NCBI GenBank assembly: GCA_947381415.1
Contig: CANCVB010000006.1
Span: forward strand, 1-64,000
Origin: Burkholderiales bacterium
GTDB lineage: Bacteria; Pseudomonadota; Gammaproteobacteria; Burkholderiales; Burkholderiaceae_C
Reading direction: 5' to 3'
Length of the DNA: 64,000 nucleotides
Position numbers and translations under genes: made by a program. The notes below the pieces were generated by a model. That model saw nothing but the letters and a program-made list of their open reading frames with translations. It ran no database searches and was not told the DNA's origin. Below, piece after piece: positions 1 to 8,789 of the stretch; positions within the stretch are counted from its first letter, which is position 1, and each line of letters opens with the position of its first letter.

Positions 1-11
1 CATGGGCGGGT

Positions 12-37
12 GAAACCTTTGGTGGCCACGCAGCGAA
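12..37 (+). promoter_or_regulatory. ECF (SigF-type) promoter of bufA1
   Basis: GAAACC at 12-17, a spacer of exactly 16 bases, and CGAA at 34-37. The same architecture with GTAACC or GTAACT occurs before the ECF sigma gene and before bufA2 in this window, and it agrees with the GTAACC-N16-CGAA promoter recalled for Caulobacter SigF. The -35 differs at one base. Transcription would begin near 44, leaving a leader of about 58 bases. The assignment is inferred from motif and spacing. Confidence 0.72.
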
Positions 38-101
38 TTGGTCTGGCAGCAAGCCCTTTTGGCCTTGTCTGTTGATTGCACACCCACCAAGGAGCTTTTT
101 C

Positions 102-416
102 ATGCAAACCCTGTCCCACACCACCTCCCCCTCTGGCAAAGCCCTGTTGGCCCTGGCCCTGGGTCTTGCCTTGAGCCTGTCCGCTGTCCCTTCACAGGCC
201 AAAGACGCCAAGACCGAGAAATGCTTTGGCGTGGCCCTCAAAGGGCAAAACGATTGCGCTGCGGGTGCTGGCACCACCTGTGCGGGCTCCTCCGCCAAAG
301 ACCACCAGGCCAATGCTTGGAAGTTGGTGCCCAGCGGCACCTGTGTGAAAACCGCCTCCATGACCTCGCCCACGGGCTTTGGCCAGCTCCAAGCATTCAA
401 AGCCAAAAAGGGCTGA
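102..416 (+). CDS. bufA1: BufA1 (DUF2282) periplasmic bufferin-type metallophore precursor
   Basis: A 104-residue precursor with a Sec signal peptide (hydrophobic stretch about residues 13-30, probable cleavage after PSQA). The short secreted domain carries four cysteines in the contexts KCFG, NDCAA, TTCAG and GTCVK, the DUF2282 pattern. Family members are ribosomal peptides whose cysteines are modified by an MNIO enzyme with a BufC partner; they bind copper in the periplasm. The ATG at 102 is preceded by AAGGAG at good spacing, so I prefer it to a TTG at 72. The maturase gene starts 5 bases after the stop. Modification and copper binding are known for the family and inferred here. Confidence 0.9.
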   Translation: MQTLSHTTSPSGKALLALALGLALSLSAVPSQAKDAKTEKCFGVALKGQNDCAAGAGTTCAGSSAKDHQANAWKLVPSGTCVKTASMTSPTGFGQLQAFKAKKG

Positions 417-421
417 ACCCC

Positions 422-1252
422 ATGGCACTGCCTGTGGGCGTGGGCATCGGTCTCAAGACCGCCTATGTGAACGAGGTGCTGAGCGCGCCCATTGGCGCTT
501 TGGGTTTTGTCGAGGTGCATGCCGAAAACTACCTGGTCGCTGGCGGTCCGTTTCACCGCCATTTGAGCGCGGTACGCAGCCAGAGGGCTTTGTCTTTGCA
601 TGGCGTGAGTTTGTCGTTGGGCGGCAGCGAAGCCTTGGACACCCAGCACCTGCAAGACCTGCGTCAGCTGATCGACCGCTACCAGCCGGCGCAGTTCTCT
701 GAACACCTGGCCTGGTCCACCCACGGCGCACATTACCTGCCCGACTTGCTGCCACTGGCTTACAACGACGCCAGCTTGGCGCGGGTGTGTGCCCATGTGG
801 ACCAAACCCAAGAAGCGCTCGGCGTGCGTTTGCTGCTGGAGAACCCCGCCACCTATGTGGCGTTTGAAGCCAGCGAACACGCCGAGGCCGATTTTTTGAG
901 CGAGGTGGTGCGGCGCACCGGCTGCGGCTTGCTTTTGGACGTGAGCAACGCCGTGGTGTCCTGCACCAACCACCAGCGCGATTTGCACCGCTATTTGGGC
1001 GAACTGCCTTTGGACGCGGTGGAGCAAATTCATTTGGCGGGCTTTGCCACTGAAGAGGACTCGTTGGGCGAAGCCTTGTTGATCGACAGCCACGACGCAG
1101 CCATTGCCGATTCGGTGTGGGCGGCGTATGAATGGGTGCTGGCACGCACAGGCGCAGTGCCCACCCTCATCGAGCGTGACCAACAGCTACCGCCCTTCGC
1201 CTTGTTGATGCATGAGGTGCAAACCGCGCAAACCTGTCTGGCGGCTTTGTGA
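422..1252 (+). CDS. bufB1: MNIO-family bufferin maturase (DUF692)
   Basis: A 276-residue DUF692/MNIO enzyme with a TIM-barrel fold and a multinuclear iron site. Visible family motifs, in order, are SLHGVSLSLG, FSEHLAW, LLLENPATYV, LLLDVSNAVV, QIHLAG, LIDSHD and TLIER, which supply the usual His/Glu/Asp/Asn ligands. The enzyme is expected to oxidise precursor cysteines, forming thiooxazole-type rings on BufA1. It starts 5 bases after bufA1 and its TGA overlaps the GTG of bufC by four bases, implying coupled translation. An open frame continues upstream to position 38, but that part overlaps bufA1 and lacks family similarity. Confidence 0.92.
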   Translation: MALPVGVGIGLKTAYVNEVLSAPIGALGFVEVHAENYLVAGGPFHRHLSAVRSQRALSLHGVSLSLGGSEALDTQHLQDLRQLIDRYQPAQFSEHLAWSTHGAHYLPDLLPLAYNDASLARVCAHVDQTQEALGVRLLLENPATYVAFEASEHAEADFLSEVVRRTGCGLLLDVSNAVVSCTNHQRDLHRYLGELPLDAVEQIHLAGFATEEDSLGEALLIDSHDAAIADSVWAAYEWVLARTGAVPTLIERDQQLPPFALLMHEVQTAQTCLAAL

Positions 1253-2109
1253 AAACGCAGGCCATGTCATCCCCGGTGCGCGAGCGCCAGCGCCCGCCCA
1301 CGCCAGACAGTGCGGCGGCGTGGGTGCGGGCTTTGCAAGACAGCGAGGCCCCCTTGCCCAGTGGCCTTGTGAGCGCCAACGGCTCCAGTGTGGCGCAGCG
1401 TTTTGCCATCCACCGCAACAACGTGCTCAGTGCCTGCGTGCAGGCCTTGGCCGACACCTTTCCCGTCTGCCAAGCCTTGGTGGGCGAGGCTTTTTTCTCT
1501 GCCATGGCGCTGGCGTTTGCCCAGCAACACCTGCCGCGCACGCGCAAGCTGGCTTTTTATGGCAAGGGTTTTGCAGCGTTTGTGCGCGGGTTTGCACCTG
1601 CGCAGTCGCTGCCGTATGTGGCCGATGTGGCGCAGCTGGAAATGGCGCGGGTACAGGCCTACCACGCAGCCGATGCCGAGGGCGTGTCCCCCGCTCTTTT
1701 GCACGCGGCGCTGCACCCCGACGCCGACCTGCCCGCGTGGCGCTTGGCCTTGCATCCCAGCTTGCACCTGATCGATTCGCCCACGGCCGCGCGCTCGCTG
1801 TGGCAAGCCCACCAGCACGGTGCAGCGCAACGCGACGCCTTGTTGGCCGACATCGATCTGCGCCGCCCCGAATGCGCAGCCGTGTTTCGAAGCGGCGACG
1901 CGGTGTTGTGCATTCCCCTGGCTGCCGCCGAGATGGGCTTGCTGCGCGGCCTGCAAGCCAGACAGACCTTGGGCGAGGCCATGTCCCAAGCCACCGCCAG
2001 TACCGAGGGCGATGCCCTTGACATGACCCACACGCTGGCGCTGTTGCTACAGCACCACCTCATCACCGATGTGATGCCACCCCTTTCTGAACACCCCCAC
2101 GGAGACTGA
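1249..2109 (+). CDS. bufC1: BufC/HvfC-type RiPP maturation partner (DUF2063)
   Basis: A 286-residue protein with the DUF2063 N-terminal domain (residues about 22-110, including RFAIHRNNVLSACVQALADTFPVCQALVGEAFF) and a C-terminal winged-helix-like part. In MNIO systems this protein presents the precursor peptide to the maturase. The start is GTG at 1249, overlapping the bufB1 stop as GTGA. The gene has a standalone form here, whereas the opposite-strand cluster fuses the same two domains in one polypeptide. Confidence 0.88.
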   Translation: MKTQAMSSPVRERQRPPTPDSAAAWVRALQDSEAPLPSGLVSANGSSVAQRFAIHRNNVLSACVQALADTFPVCQALVGEAFFSAMALAFAQQHLPRTRKLAFYGKGFAAFVRGFAPAQSLPYVADVAQLEMARVQAYHAADAEGVSPALLHAALHPDADLPAWRLALHPSLHLIDSPTAARSLWQAHQHGAAQRDALLADIDLRRPECAAVFRSGDAVLCIPLAAAEMGLLRGLQARQTLGEAMSQATASTEGDALDMTHTLALLLQHHLITDVMPPLSEHPHGD

Positions 2110-2110
2110 G

Positions 2111-2629
2111 ATGAACAAACCGAAGACAAGGCCCCAACACCGGTTGGTGCAGCTGTACCAAGGCTGGCTGGCCCCCGTGGTGCAGCAGATGAACCACTTG
2201 CCCTACAGCCCCTTGGCTTTCTTGGCGCGGTTTTCCATCGCGGCGGTGTTTTGGCAATCGGGCCAAACCAAGGTGCAAGGTTTTGCCATCAACATCATCA
2301 GCGGCACCTACCAACTCGGCTGGCCGCACTTGGCCGATGGCGTGGTGGATTTGTTCGAGTCCGAATACCACTTGCCCCTGCTGCCCCCCGAACTGGCCGC
2401 CACCCTGGCCGCGCTGGGCGAGCATGTGTTGCCCGTGTTCATCTTGCTGGGCTTGGCCACGCGCTGGTCGGCACTGGCGCTCTTGGGCATGACCTTGGTG
2501 ATTCAGTGGTTCGTTTACCCCAGCGCTTACGCCACCCATGGGGTGTGGGCCAGTGTGCTGTTGCTGCTCATCAGCCAAGGGCCGGGCAAGTGGTCGGTGG
2601 ACCAGTGGCTTGACGCCCGATTCAACTGA
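2111..2629 (+). CDS. DoxX-family membrane protein of the bufferin operon
   Basis: A 172-residue integral membrane protein of the DoxX family with about four hydrophobic segments (near residues 34-50, 98-118, 120-140 and 140-160). It starts one base after the bufC1 stop and ends the operon bufA1-bufB1-bufC1-doxX. DoxX proteins are regular partners of DUF2282/DUF692 operons, but their biochemical role is not settled; a redox or membrane-export role is a guess. The last 8 bases overlap the end of the convergent bufB-bufC fusion gene. Confidence 0.85.
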   Translation: MNKPKTRPQHRLVQLYQGWLAPVVQQMNHLPYSPLAFLARFSIAAVFWQSGQTKVQGFAINIISGTYQLGWPHLADGVVDLFESEYHLPLLPPELAATLAALGEHVLPVFILLGLATRWSALALLGMTLVIQWFVYPSAYATHGVWASVLLLLISQGPGKWSVDQWLDARFN

Positions 2630-4328
2630 CGCGCAGGAGCCCTTGACTCAACCAGCTTTGCAGCCAAGCGCCCAGCACCTCGGGCGTGGGCAAAACATCG
2701 GTGTCGGCAAAGCGCTCTGCGGCTTCTTGGATGGACGCGCCTTCAGCCAGCGCTTGCATGAAGCGGTATTGCGCGGCGTCCAAGCGCATGAAGTGGGGTT
2801 GAAAGTGCCAGCGCCACACCACCAGGCCCGCGCCGCTGTCATCGCGTTGCACCGCGGGCACCTCGGTGTCGTCGTCGATGGCTCGCCACAATTTCACCGC
2901 GTTGCTTTGGCTGTGGCGCAGCACCACGCTGGGGTGCAAAGGCGCGGCCATGGTCAAGCAGGCGACCTCGCCCTCGGCGTCGGGCTGCAGTGCGTCAAGG
3001 GCAAAGGCCGGTACATCGGCCCCGTCAAAGCGGGTGCGCAAATCCCAATCGAGTTGCGCCAACTCAGCCAGCTCGAGGTTGTCGGGATAGGTCTGTTGCA
3101 AAAACGCGGGCAACTTGTCGCCATAGCGGCCCAGGTTGCGCAAGGCGGGCGGCTGCGCCACTGCGAACTCGCTGGCGTGCTGCTCGAACAGCTCACCCAT
3201 GTAGGCGCTGGTTTTGGCAAAGCTGTCGCGCAGCACCTCACACAAGCGCAAGCGGTAGGCGCGGTGGTAAATGCCCAAGCGCGCATGTGCGGTGTCGCTG
3301 ACGCTTGGGGCCAGGCGCAGCAGGGCTGGCGCTTCTTCGGGAAGTGGGTCTTGCAACACGCTGGTGACCCAGTCCTTTTGTAACGCCAGCAGATCGGGGG
3401 CTTCGGAGCCGTCATTGCGGCGTTGCGCTCGCTCCTCGACATGACAGAACACAGAGGGCTTGGCCATGCTCGCCATGACGCTACCTGCCGTGCCGATATT
3501 CGCTTTGGCAATCGCCCTGGCTTGGTCCAACTCCGCCAGCAACGCAGGCAGAGGCGGGATGTCGTCATCGCGCTCGATCATGGTGGCCACCGCGCCAAAA
3601 CGGCGGCAGGCGGCGGCGTACAAAGCCCAGACCGCGTCACACACCGGATGGTCGTGGGTGTCGATGATGTGGGTGGGGTTGCGGCTGTGGCCAGCCAAAT
3701 GGATTTGCTGCACCCGGTGCGCGGGCAAGGCGTTCAGGTAGTCCAACGGGTCAAAGCCGTGGTTCACGGCTGAGACGTAAACATTGTTCACATCGACCAG
3801 CAGCAAGCAGTCGGCCTCTTGCGCCACATGGCTCAAAAATGCCCACTCGGTAGCGCCGCTGTGGGCAAAGCTCACATAGCTGGAGACGTTTTCCACCACC
3901 AAGCGGCGTTGCAAGATGTCTTGCGCTTGCGAGATGTGCGCGATCAAGCGTCTGGCGGCCTCTTCGGTGTACGGCAAGGGGTTCAAGTCATGCAACACGG
4001 TGTTGCCCAAGCCGCTCCAACACAAATGGTCGGACACCCACAGGGGCTGCACACGGTCAGCGAGTTGTTTGACCTGTTGCAAATAGGCCAGGTTCAGGCC
4101 ATCGGCGCTGCCCAGGGACATGGCCACGCCGTGCATGGCCAAAGGATGGTCGCGGCGGATGAAGTCCAGCATCTGGAGAGGCCGACCCCCCTCGACCAAA
4201 AAATTGTCGGTGATGATTTCCAGCCAATCCAGGGGCTGGCGCTCGCGCTGGAAATCGGGGTAATGCGGGGTGCGCAAACCCAGGCCAAAGCCTGGGCTTG
4301 CGACGCACAAAGACGTCAAAGACTTCAC
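2622..4328 (-). CDS. Fused MNIO maturase-BufC protein (BufB2-BufC2)
   Basis: A 568-residue two-domain protein. Residues about 10-280 form a DUF692/MNIO maturase (AMHGVAMSLG, VSDHLCWS, VVENVSSYV, VDVNNVYVS, QIHLAGHS, IIDTHDHPV, MIERDDD). Residues about 308-568 form a DUF2063/BufC protein (LGIYHRAYRLRLCEVLRDSF). The joint is a 23-residue stretch encoded by a palindromic repeat-like segment. The GTG at 4328 overlaps the bufA2 TGA (GTGA), so I use it rather than the longer open frame to 4475, which runs through bufA2. Fusion of precursor-modifying enzyme and peptide carrier fits their joint function. Confidence 0.88.
   Translation of the reverse strand: MKSLTSLCVASPGFGLGLRTPHYPDFQRERQPLDWLEIITDNFLVEGGRPLQMLDFIRRDHPLAMHGVAMSLGSADGLNLAYLQQVKQLADRVQPLWVSDHLCWSGLGNTVLHDLNPLPYTEEAARRLIAHISQAQDILQRRLVVENVSSYVSFAHSGATEWAFLSHVAQEADCLLLVDVNNVYVSAVNHGFDPLDYLNALPAHRVQQIHLAGHSRNPTHIIDTHDHPVCDAVWALYAAACRRFGAVATMIERDDDIPPLPALLAELDQARAIAKANIGTAGSVMASMAKPSVFCHVEERAQRRNDGSEAPDLLALQKDWVTSVLQDPLPEEAPALLRLAPSVSDTAHARLGIYHRAYRLRLCEVLRDSFAKTSAYMGELFEQHASEFAVAQPPALRNLGRYGDKLPAFLQQTYPDNLELAELAQLDWDLRTRFDGADVPAFALDALQPDAEGEVACLTMAAPLHPSVVLRHSQSNAVKLWRAIDDDTEVPAVQRDDSGAGLVVWRWHFQPHFMRLDAAQYRFMQALAEGASIQEAAERFADTDVLPTPEVLGAWLQSWLSQGLLRVS
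3411..3479. repeat. REP-like palindromic segment in the fusion linker
   Basis: The boundary pieces GTCATTGCG (3411-3419) and CGCCATGAC (3471-3479) are inverted with 8 of 9 matches. An inner ATGAC at 3440-3444 mirrors GTCAT at 3411-3415. The peptide encoded on the minus strand contains SVFCHVEERAQRRNDG, which resembles translations of dispersed GTCATTGCGAG-type palindromic repeats known in other bacteria. It sits exactly between the MNIO and DUF2063 domains. I found no second copy in the window, so its repeat status is inferred. Confidence 0.5.
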
Positions 4329-4603
4329 AGGTCGCCGATGGTGCCTTTGGAAGACAGGCATTTGGCGGCGCTGACGGCTTTGAAGCCATGGCCTTTGCAA
4401 GCGTTTTGGCCTTTGCAGCTGTTCTCGGCCGTTTTGCAATCGCTGTTGCCTTTGCAGTCGTGGATGTTGTAGCAATGCACGGTGTCGTTGGCGGCAACGG
4501 CTTTGCCCATGGAACCCATGGGGGCGTCAGCGGCAAATGCACTGGCGGACAAGGCCAAAACCGCAGCGGCCATGGCGAAGGAAGTGGTGGAAGTGGTTTT
4601 CAT
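4325..4603 (-). CDS. bufA2: BufA2-type periplasmic bufferin metallophore precursor
   Basis: A 92-residue precursor with a signal peptide (about residues 8-24, ALSASAFAA) and a cysteine-rich, lysine-rich mature part. Six cysteines lie in VHCYN, HDCKG, SDCKT, NSCKG, NACKG and AKCLS; the CKG repeats separate it from the four-cysteine DUF2282 type of bufA1. The ATG at 4603 follows GGAGCTTTTC, almost the same ribosome-binding leader as bufA1. It is translationally coupled to the fused maturase downstream. Copper binding after cysteine modification is family knowledge, not visible directly. Confidence 0.85.
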   Translation of the reverse strand: MKTTSTTSFAMAAAVLALSASAFAADAPMGSMGKAVAANDTVHCYNIHDCKGNSDCKTAENSCKGQNACKGHGFKAVSAAKCLSSKGTIGDL

Positions 4604-4678
4604 GAAAAGCTCCAAAAGGACAAGGTTGAGAAATGGCCGCAGCATGCATCGCCTGATGTGGCCACGGTCATGAAGCAA

Positions 4679-4704
4679 TTCGCCACACCCTGTCCAGAAG
4701 TTAC
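4679..4704 (-). promoter_or_regulatory. ECF (SigF-type) promoter of bufA2
   Basis: Read on the minus strand: GTAACT (4704-4699), 16 bases, CGAA (4682-4679). The spacing is identical to that of the bufA1 and sigma-gene promoters, with a one-base change in the -35. Transcription would start near 4672, giving a leader of about 70 bases before bufA2. It is back-to-back with the sigma-gene promoter, whose -35 lies about 64 bases away. Confidence 0.75.
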
Positions 4705-4767
4705 AGTGGCGAGCCTCTTTTGCGCCTGCTTTTTTTCAGGTGTAATGCCTCGTCAATTTGAATCCGC

Positions 4768-4793
4768 GTAACCTTTTCTGCCTTTTCCACGAA
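4768..4793 (+). promoter_or_regulatory. ECF (SigF-type) promoter of the sigma gene itself
   Basis: GTAACC at 4768-4773, a 16-base spacer, and CGAA at 4790-4793. This is an exact match to the SigF consensus recalled from Caulobacter and indicates autoregulation. The -10 ends only 10 bases before the ATG at 4804, so the transcript would have almost no leader. Confidence 0.78.
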
Positions 4794-4803
4794 GTAGTCT
4801 CTG

Positions 4804-5361
4804 ATGCAACAAGACATCCATTTGATTGAAGTGCAGTTGCATGCCCAATGGCTGCGCGCCATCGAAGGTGATGGCGCGGTTTACACCCAAGTGTTGTTGG
4901 CCTTGAGCCATTTGCTGCGCGGCTTCATGCGACGCCGCATGCAAACCCACCCCAACGACGTGGAAGATTTGGTACAGGAAACTTTGATGGCGATTCACCA
5001 AAAGCGACACACCTACGACACCCAACAGCCCTTGACGGCCTGGGTGTTTGCGATCGCACGCTACAAATGGATAGACCATTTGCGGGTGCATGGCCGGCGC
5101 ACGCCGCCCATGGAGGACATTGACGACTGGGCCGATCTTCTGAGCACAGACAATGAACACCATGACTGTGATTCTCGACACGACTTGAAGCACATGTTGT
5201 CTGAATTGCCCGAGAAACAGCGTGTGGCCATTGAGCACACCCGCTTGCAGGGCGCGTCCATCGCGCAAACGGCTTTGCTGACCGGACAAAGCGAGGCAGC
5301 GGTCAAGGTGAACGTGCACCGTGGTCTGAAAACATTGAGTCAAAAGTGGAGCACCTCATGA
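4804..5361 (+). CDS. ECF RNA polymerase sigma factor (SigF-like)
   Basis: A 185-residue ECF sigma factor. Region 2 is around residues 45-100 (NDVEDLVQETLMAIH, LTAWVFAIARYKWIDHLR). Region 4 is around residues 125-180 (LPEKQRVAIEHTRLQG, then the helix-turn-helix TGQSEAAVKVNVHRG). The downstream gene is a DUF1109 anti-sigma factor overlapping by four bases (ATGA), the arrangement of Caulobacter sigF-nrsF. Its own promoter and the two bufferin promoters share one motif, so these are its likely targets. A GTG at 4831 is an alternative start if the transcript is not leaderless. Confidence 0.9.
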   Translation: MQQDIHLIEVQLHAQWLRAIEGDGAVYTQVLLALSHLLRGFMRRRMQTHPNDVEDLVQETLMAIHQKRHTYDTQQPLTAWVFAIARYKWIDHLRVHGRRTPPMEDIDDWADLLSTDNEHHDCDSRHDLKHMLSELPEKQRVAIEHTRLQGASIAQTALLTGQSEAAVKVNVHRGLKTLSQKWSTS

Positions 5362-5993
5362 AAACCCATGAATTGATTGGCTTGTTGGCCAGCGACGCGG
5401 CCCTTCCCACGCAAAGCCAGTGGCGGCTGCCTGCCTCCGTCCTGATGGCTGGCTTGCTCAGCCTGGCCTTGGTGGCGGGGGTCTGGGGCTTGCACCATGA
5501 CTTGCCTGGCCTGTTTCAAAGCGACAGCTTCCAACTCAAACTGCTGTGGGTGTTGGTGCTGATGGTCGGCAGTGCCTGGGTCTTGCGCCGTGTCGCGCGG
5601 CCATCGCAACGCATGGGCCAGGGTATTTATGTGCTGGTCTTGGCCTTTTTGGCCATGGACCTGGCCGGGGCCAATGCCATGCTGCAGGCGCAACCCGATC
5701 AGCGCCTGGCCTTGATGCTGGGCCGCTCTTGGTGGGCCTGTCCTTTGAGCATCACCGTCATCTCTTTGCCTTGGATGGGCGTGTGGATGCAGTACCTGCG
5801 CCAGATGGCACCCACCCGCCTAGCACTGAGTGGTGCGGTGGCCGGTTTGCTCTCGGGCGTGACGGCCACGGCTTTTTACAGCCTGCACTGCACGGAAACC
5901 TCGTTTGCGTTTTTCAGTGTGTGGTATTTCGCCGGCATGGCCCTGAGCACCTTGTTGGGCGCGGTCTTGGGTGCGTGGTTTTTGCGCTGGTGA
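5358..5993 (+). CDS. nrsF: NrsF/DUF1109-family anti-sigma factor
   Basis: A 211-residue membrane protein with about six hydrophobic segments (starting near residues 27, 61, 88, 125, 155 and 190), typical of DUF1109. Family members hold the cognate ECF sigma at the membrane and release it under metal stress, by a route thought to involve conserved cysteines. Cysteines here are in WWACPLS and LHCTETS. The start is ATG at 5358, overlapping the sigma TGA. The gene ends one base before the end of the convergent metH gene, leaving no room for a terminator. Confidence 0.87.
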   Translation: MKTHELIGLLASDAALPTQSQWRLPASVLMAGLLSLALVAGVWGLHHDLPGLFQSDSFQLKLLWVLVLMVGSAWVLRRVARPSQRMGQGIYVLVLAFLAMDLAGANAMLQAQPDQRLALMLGRSWWACPLSITVISLPWMGVWMQYLRQMAPTRLALSGAVAGLLSGVTATAFYSLHCTETSFAFFSVWYFAGMALSTLLGAVLGAWFLRW

Positions 5994-5994
5994 C

Positions 5995-8789
5995 TTACAG
6001 GTTGGGCGCGAGCAAGCGCTGCAAGTCTTTCTCGGCCACGCCTTGGCGCTGGGCCAGGTCGTGCACCTGGTCGTCGCCGATGCGGCCCACATTGAAATAC
6101 CGGGCCTCGGGGTGGGACAGGTAAAAACCACTCACGCTGGCCGCAGGTGTCATGGCCATGCTGTCGGTCAGGGTCATGCCAATGTCTTGGCATTGCAGCA
6201 ACTCGAACATCTGTTGTTTCACGCTGTGGTCGGGGCAGGCGGGGTAGCCCGGTGCAGGGCGTATGCCTTGGTATTGTTCTTTGACCAGTGCTTCATGGCT
6301 CAACTGCTCGGCGGCGGCATAGCCCCACAGATCGCGGCGCACACGGGCGTGCATGCACTCGGCAAAGGCCTCGGCCAAACGGTCGGCCAAGGCCTTGAGC
6401 ATGATGGCGCTGTAGTCGTCGTGGTCGTCCATGAAGTACTTTTCTTTGGCGTCCACGCCCAAGCCCGCGGTCACCGCGAACAAGCCCACATGGTCTGCGC
6501 CTTGGCCCACAGGCGCCACAAAGTCGGAGAGACAGCGGTTGGGGTTGTGCGCGCCATCGCGCAGTGGTTTTTCGGTTTGCTGGCGCAGGCCGTACCAGGT
6601 GAGCGCTTTGTGTGTCCGACTCTCGTCGGTCCAGAGCACGATGTCGTCGCCCACGCTGTTGGCCGGGTACAGGCCCACCACCGCATGGGCTTGCAACCAA
6701 CGCCCTTCAATCAGGCGCTTCAACATGCGCTTGCCGTCACTGAAGACGCGCTGCGCCTCGGTGCCCACCACCTCGTCTTTCAAAATGGCCGGAAACGGTC
6801 CTGCCAGGTCCCAGGTTTGGAAGAACGGGCCCCAGTCGATGAAGGGCTCGAGTTCGGCGAGGTCAAAGTTTTTGAACACCCGCTTGCCGATGAACTTGGG
6901 GGCGGTGGCTTGGTAAGACGCCCAATCCAAGCGTGGCGCATTGGCACGCGCTTTGGCCAGTGGCAACAGGGGAGTTTGTTTTTTGTTGGCGTGTTGCTCG
7001 CGCACTTTCGCATAGTCGGTGTTCAAGTCTTGGATGTACTGCGCGGCTTGGTCGCTCAACAAACCTTGGGCCACGCCCACGCTGCGTGAAGCGTCTGGCA
7101 CATAGACCACCGGGCCTTCATAGTGCGGGGCAATCTTCACCGCCGTGTGCACACGGCTGCAGGTGGCGCCCCCGATGAGCAGCGGGATTTTGCGCAAGCG
7201 AAAGTAATCGTCCTTTTGCATTTCACCCGCCACATACTGCATCTCTTCCAAGGAGGGCGTGATGAGGCCAGACAGGCCAATGATGTCGGCACCTTCGACC
7301 TTGGCTCTGGCCAAAATTTCGTGGCAAGGCACCATCACACCCATGTTGACCACGTCGAAGTTGTTGCACTGCAAGACCACGGTGACGATGTTCTTGCCAA
7401 TGTCGTGCACATCGCCCTTGACGGTGGCGATGACGATCTTGCCCTTGGTTTTCACATCCTCGCCAGCGGCTTCTTGCTGGCGTTTTTCTTCTTCGATGTA
7501 GGGAATCAGGTGGGCCACGGCCTGCTTCATCACGCGCGCGCTTTTCACCACCTGTGGCAAGAACATCTTGCCCTGACCAAACAAATCACCCACCACGTTC
7601 ATGCCGTCCATGAGTGGGCCTTCGATCACATGCAGCGGCCGCCCGCCACGGGCCAACACCTCTTGATAAGCGGCTTCGGTGTCTTCGTTGATGAAGTCGG
7701 TGATGCCATGCACCAGCGCGTGGCTGAGTTTGTGCGACACGCTCACGGGTGCTTCGGGCGTGCCACGCCAAGCGAGTTTGGCGCTGTCGTCCTTGGCCGC
7801 ACCTTTGGCGCTCTCGGCCACTTCAATCAGGCGCTCACCTGCAGTGAGGTGCTCTTCGCCGTCTTTGTATCGCGGCGTTCTGTTCAAGACCACGTCTTCG
7901 ACACGCTCGCGCAGCCTGGGTTCGAGGTCGTCGTACACCCCCACCATGCCCGCGTTGACGATGCCCATGTCCATGCCCGCTTGAATCGCGTGGTACAAAA
8001 ACACGGTGTGTATGGCTTCGCGCACCGGGTCGTTGCCACGGAAAGAAAAACTCACGTTCGACACGCCACCACTCACCTTGGCGCCGGGCAGGTTCTGTTT
8101 GATCCAGCGCGTGGCGTTGATGAAGTCCACCGCGTAGTTGTCGTGCTCTTCAATGCCGGTGGCGATGGCGAAGATGTTGGGGTCAAAAATAATGTCTTCG
8201 GGCGCAAAGCCCACCTCGTCCACCAACACGCGGTAAGCGCGCTCGCAAATCTCCACTTTGCGTTGGTAGGTGTCGGCCTGGCCTTGTTCATCGAAGGCCA
8301 TGACCACAGCGGCCGCACCATAGCGCTTGATCAATTTGGCTTGGCGTTTGAATTCGTCCAAACCCTCTTTCATGCTGATGGAGTTGACGATGCCTTTGCC
8401 TTGGATGCAGCGCAGCCCCGCTTCGATCACGCTCCACTTGCTGCTGTCGATCATGATGGGCACACGGGCGATGTCGGGTTCAGACGCAATGAGATTCAAA
8501 AACCGCACCATGGCCGCCTGACTGTCGAGCATGGCCTCGTCCATGTTGATGTCGATGATTTGCGCGCCGTTTTCCACCTGTTGCCGCGCCACCGCCAAAG
8601 CCTGCTCGTACTCGCCATTCAAGACCATGCGGGCAAAGGCCTTGGAGCCGGTGACGTTGGTGCGCTCGCCGATGTTGACAAAGGTGGCTTGCTGCGCCGT
8701 GCCTGTGCCGTGATCGCTGGCGGTCACGCCAATGCGAACCGGCTCCAGGCCTGAGAGCAACATGGGGGGAACGGCTGTGTGTGGGGTCG

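Noticed and set aside
38-421. N-terminal extension of the bufB1 frame
   Set aside because: It overlaps bufA1 in another frame and has no similarity to MNIO enzymes; the ATG at 422 gives the normal N-terminus.
4329-4475. Extension of the bufB-bufC fusion over bufA2
   Set aside because: Out-of-frame reading of the CKG repeats of bufA2; the GTG at 4328 gives a coupled start.
7123-8754. Long open frame on the plus strand opposite metH (543 codons)
   Set aside because: It is the antisense shadow of a high-GC gene with clear MetH motifs; composition is His/Val/Gly/Ala-rich without domains.
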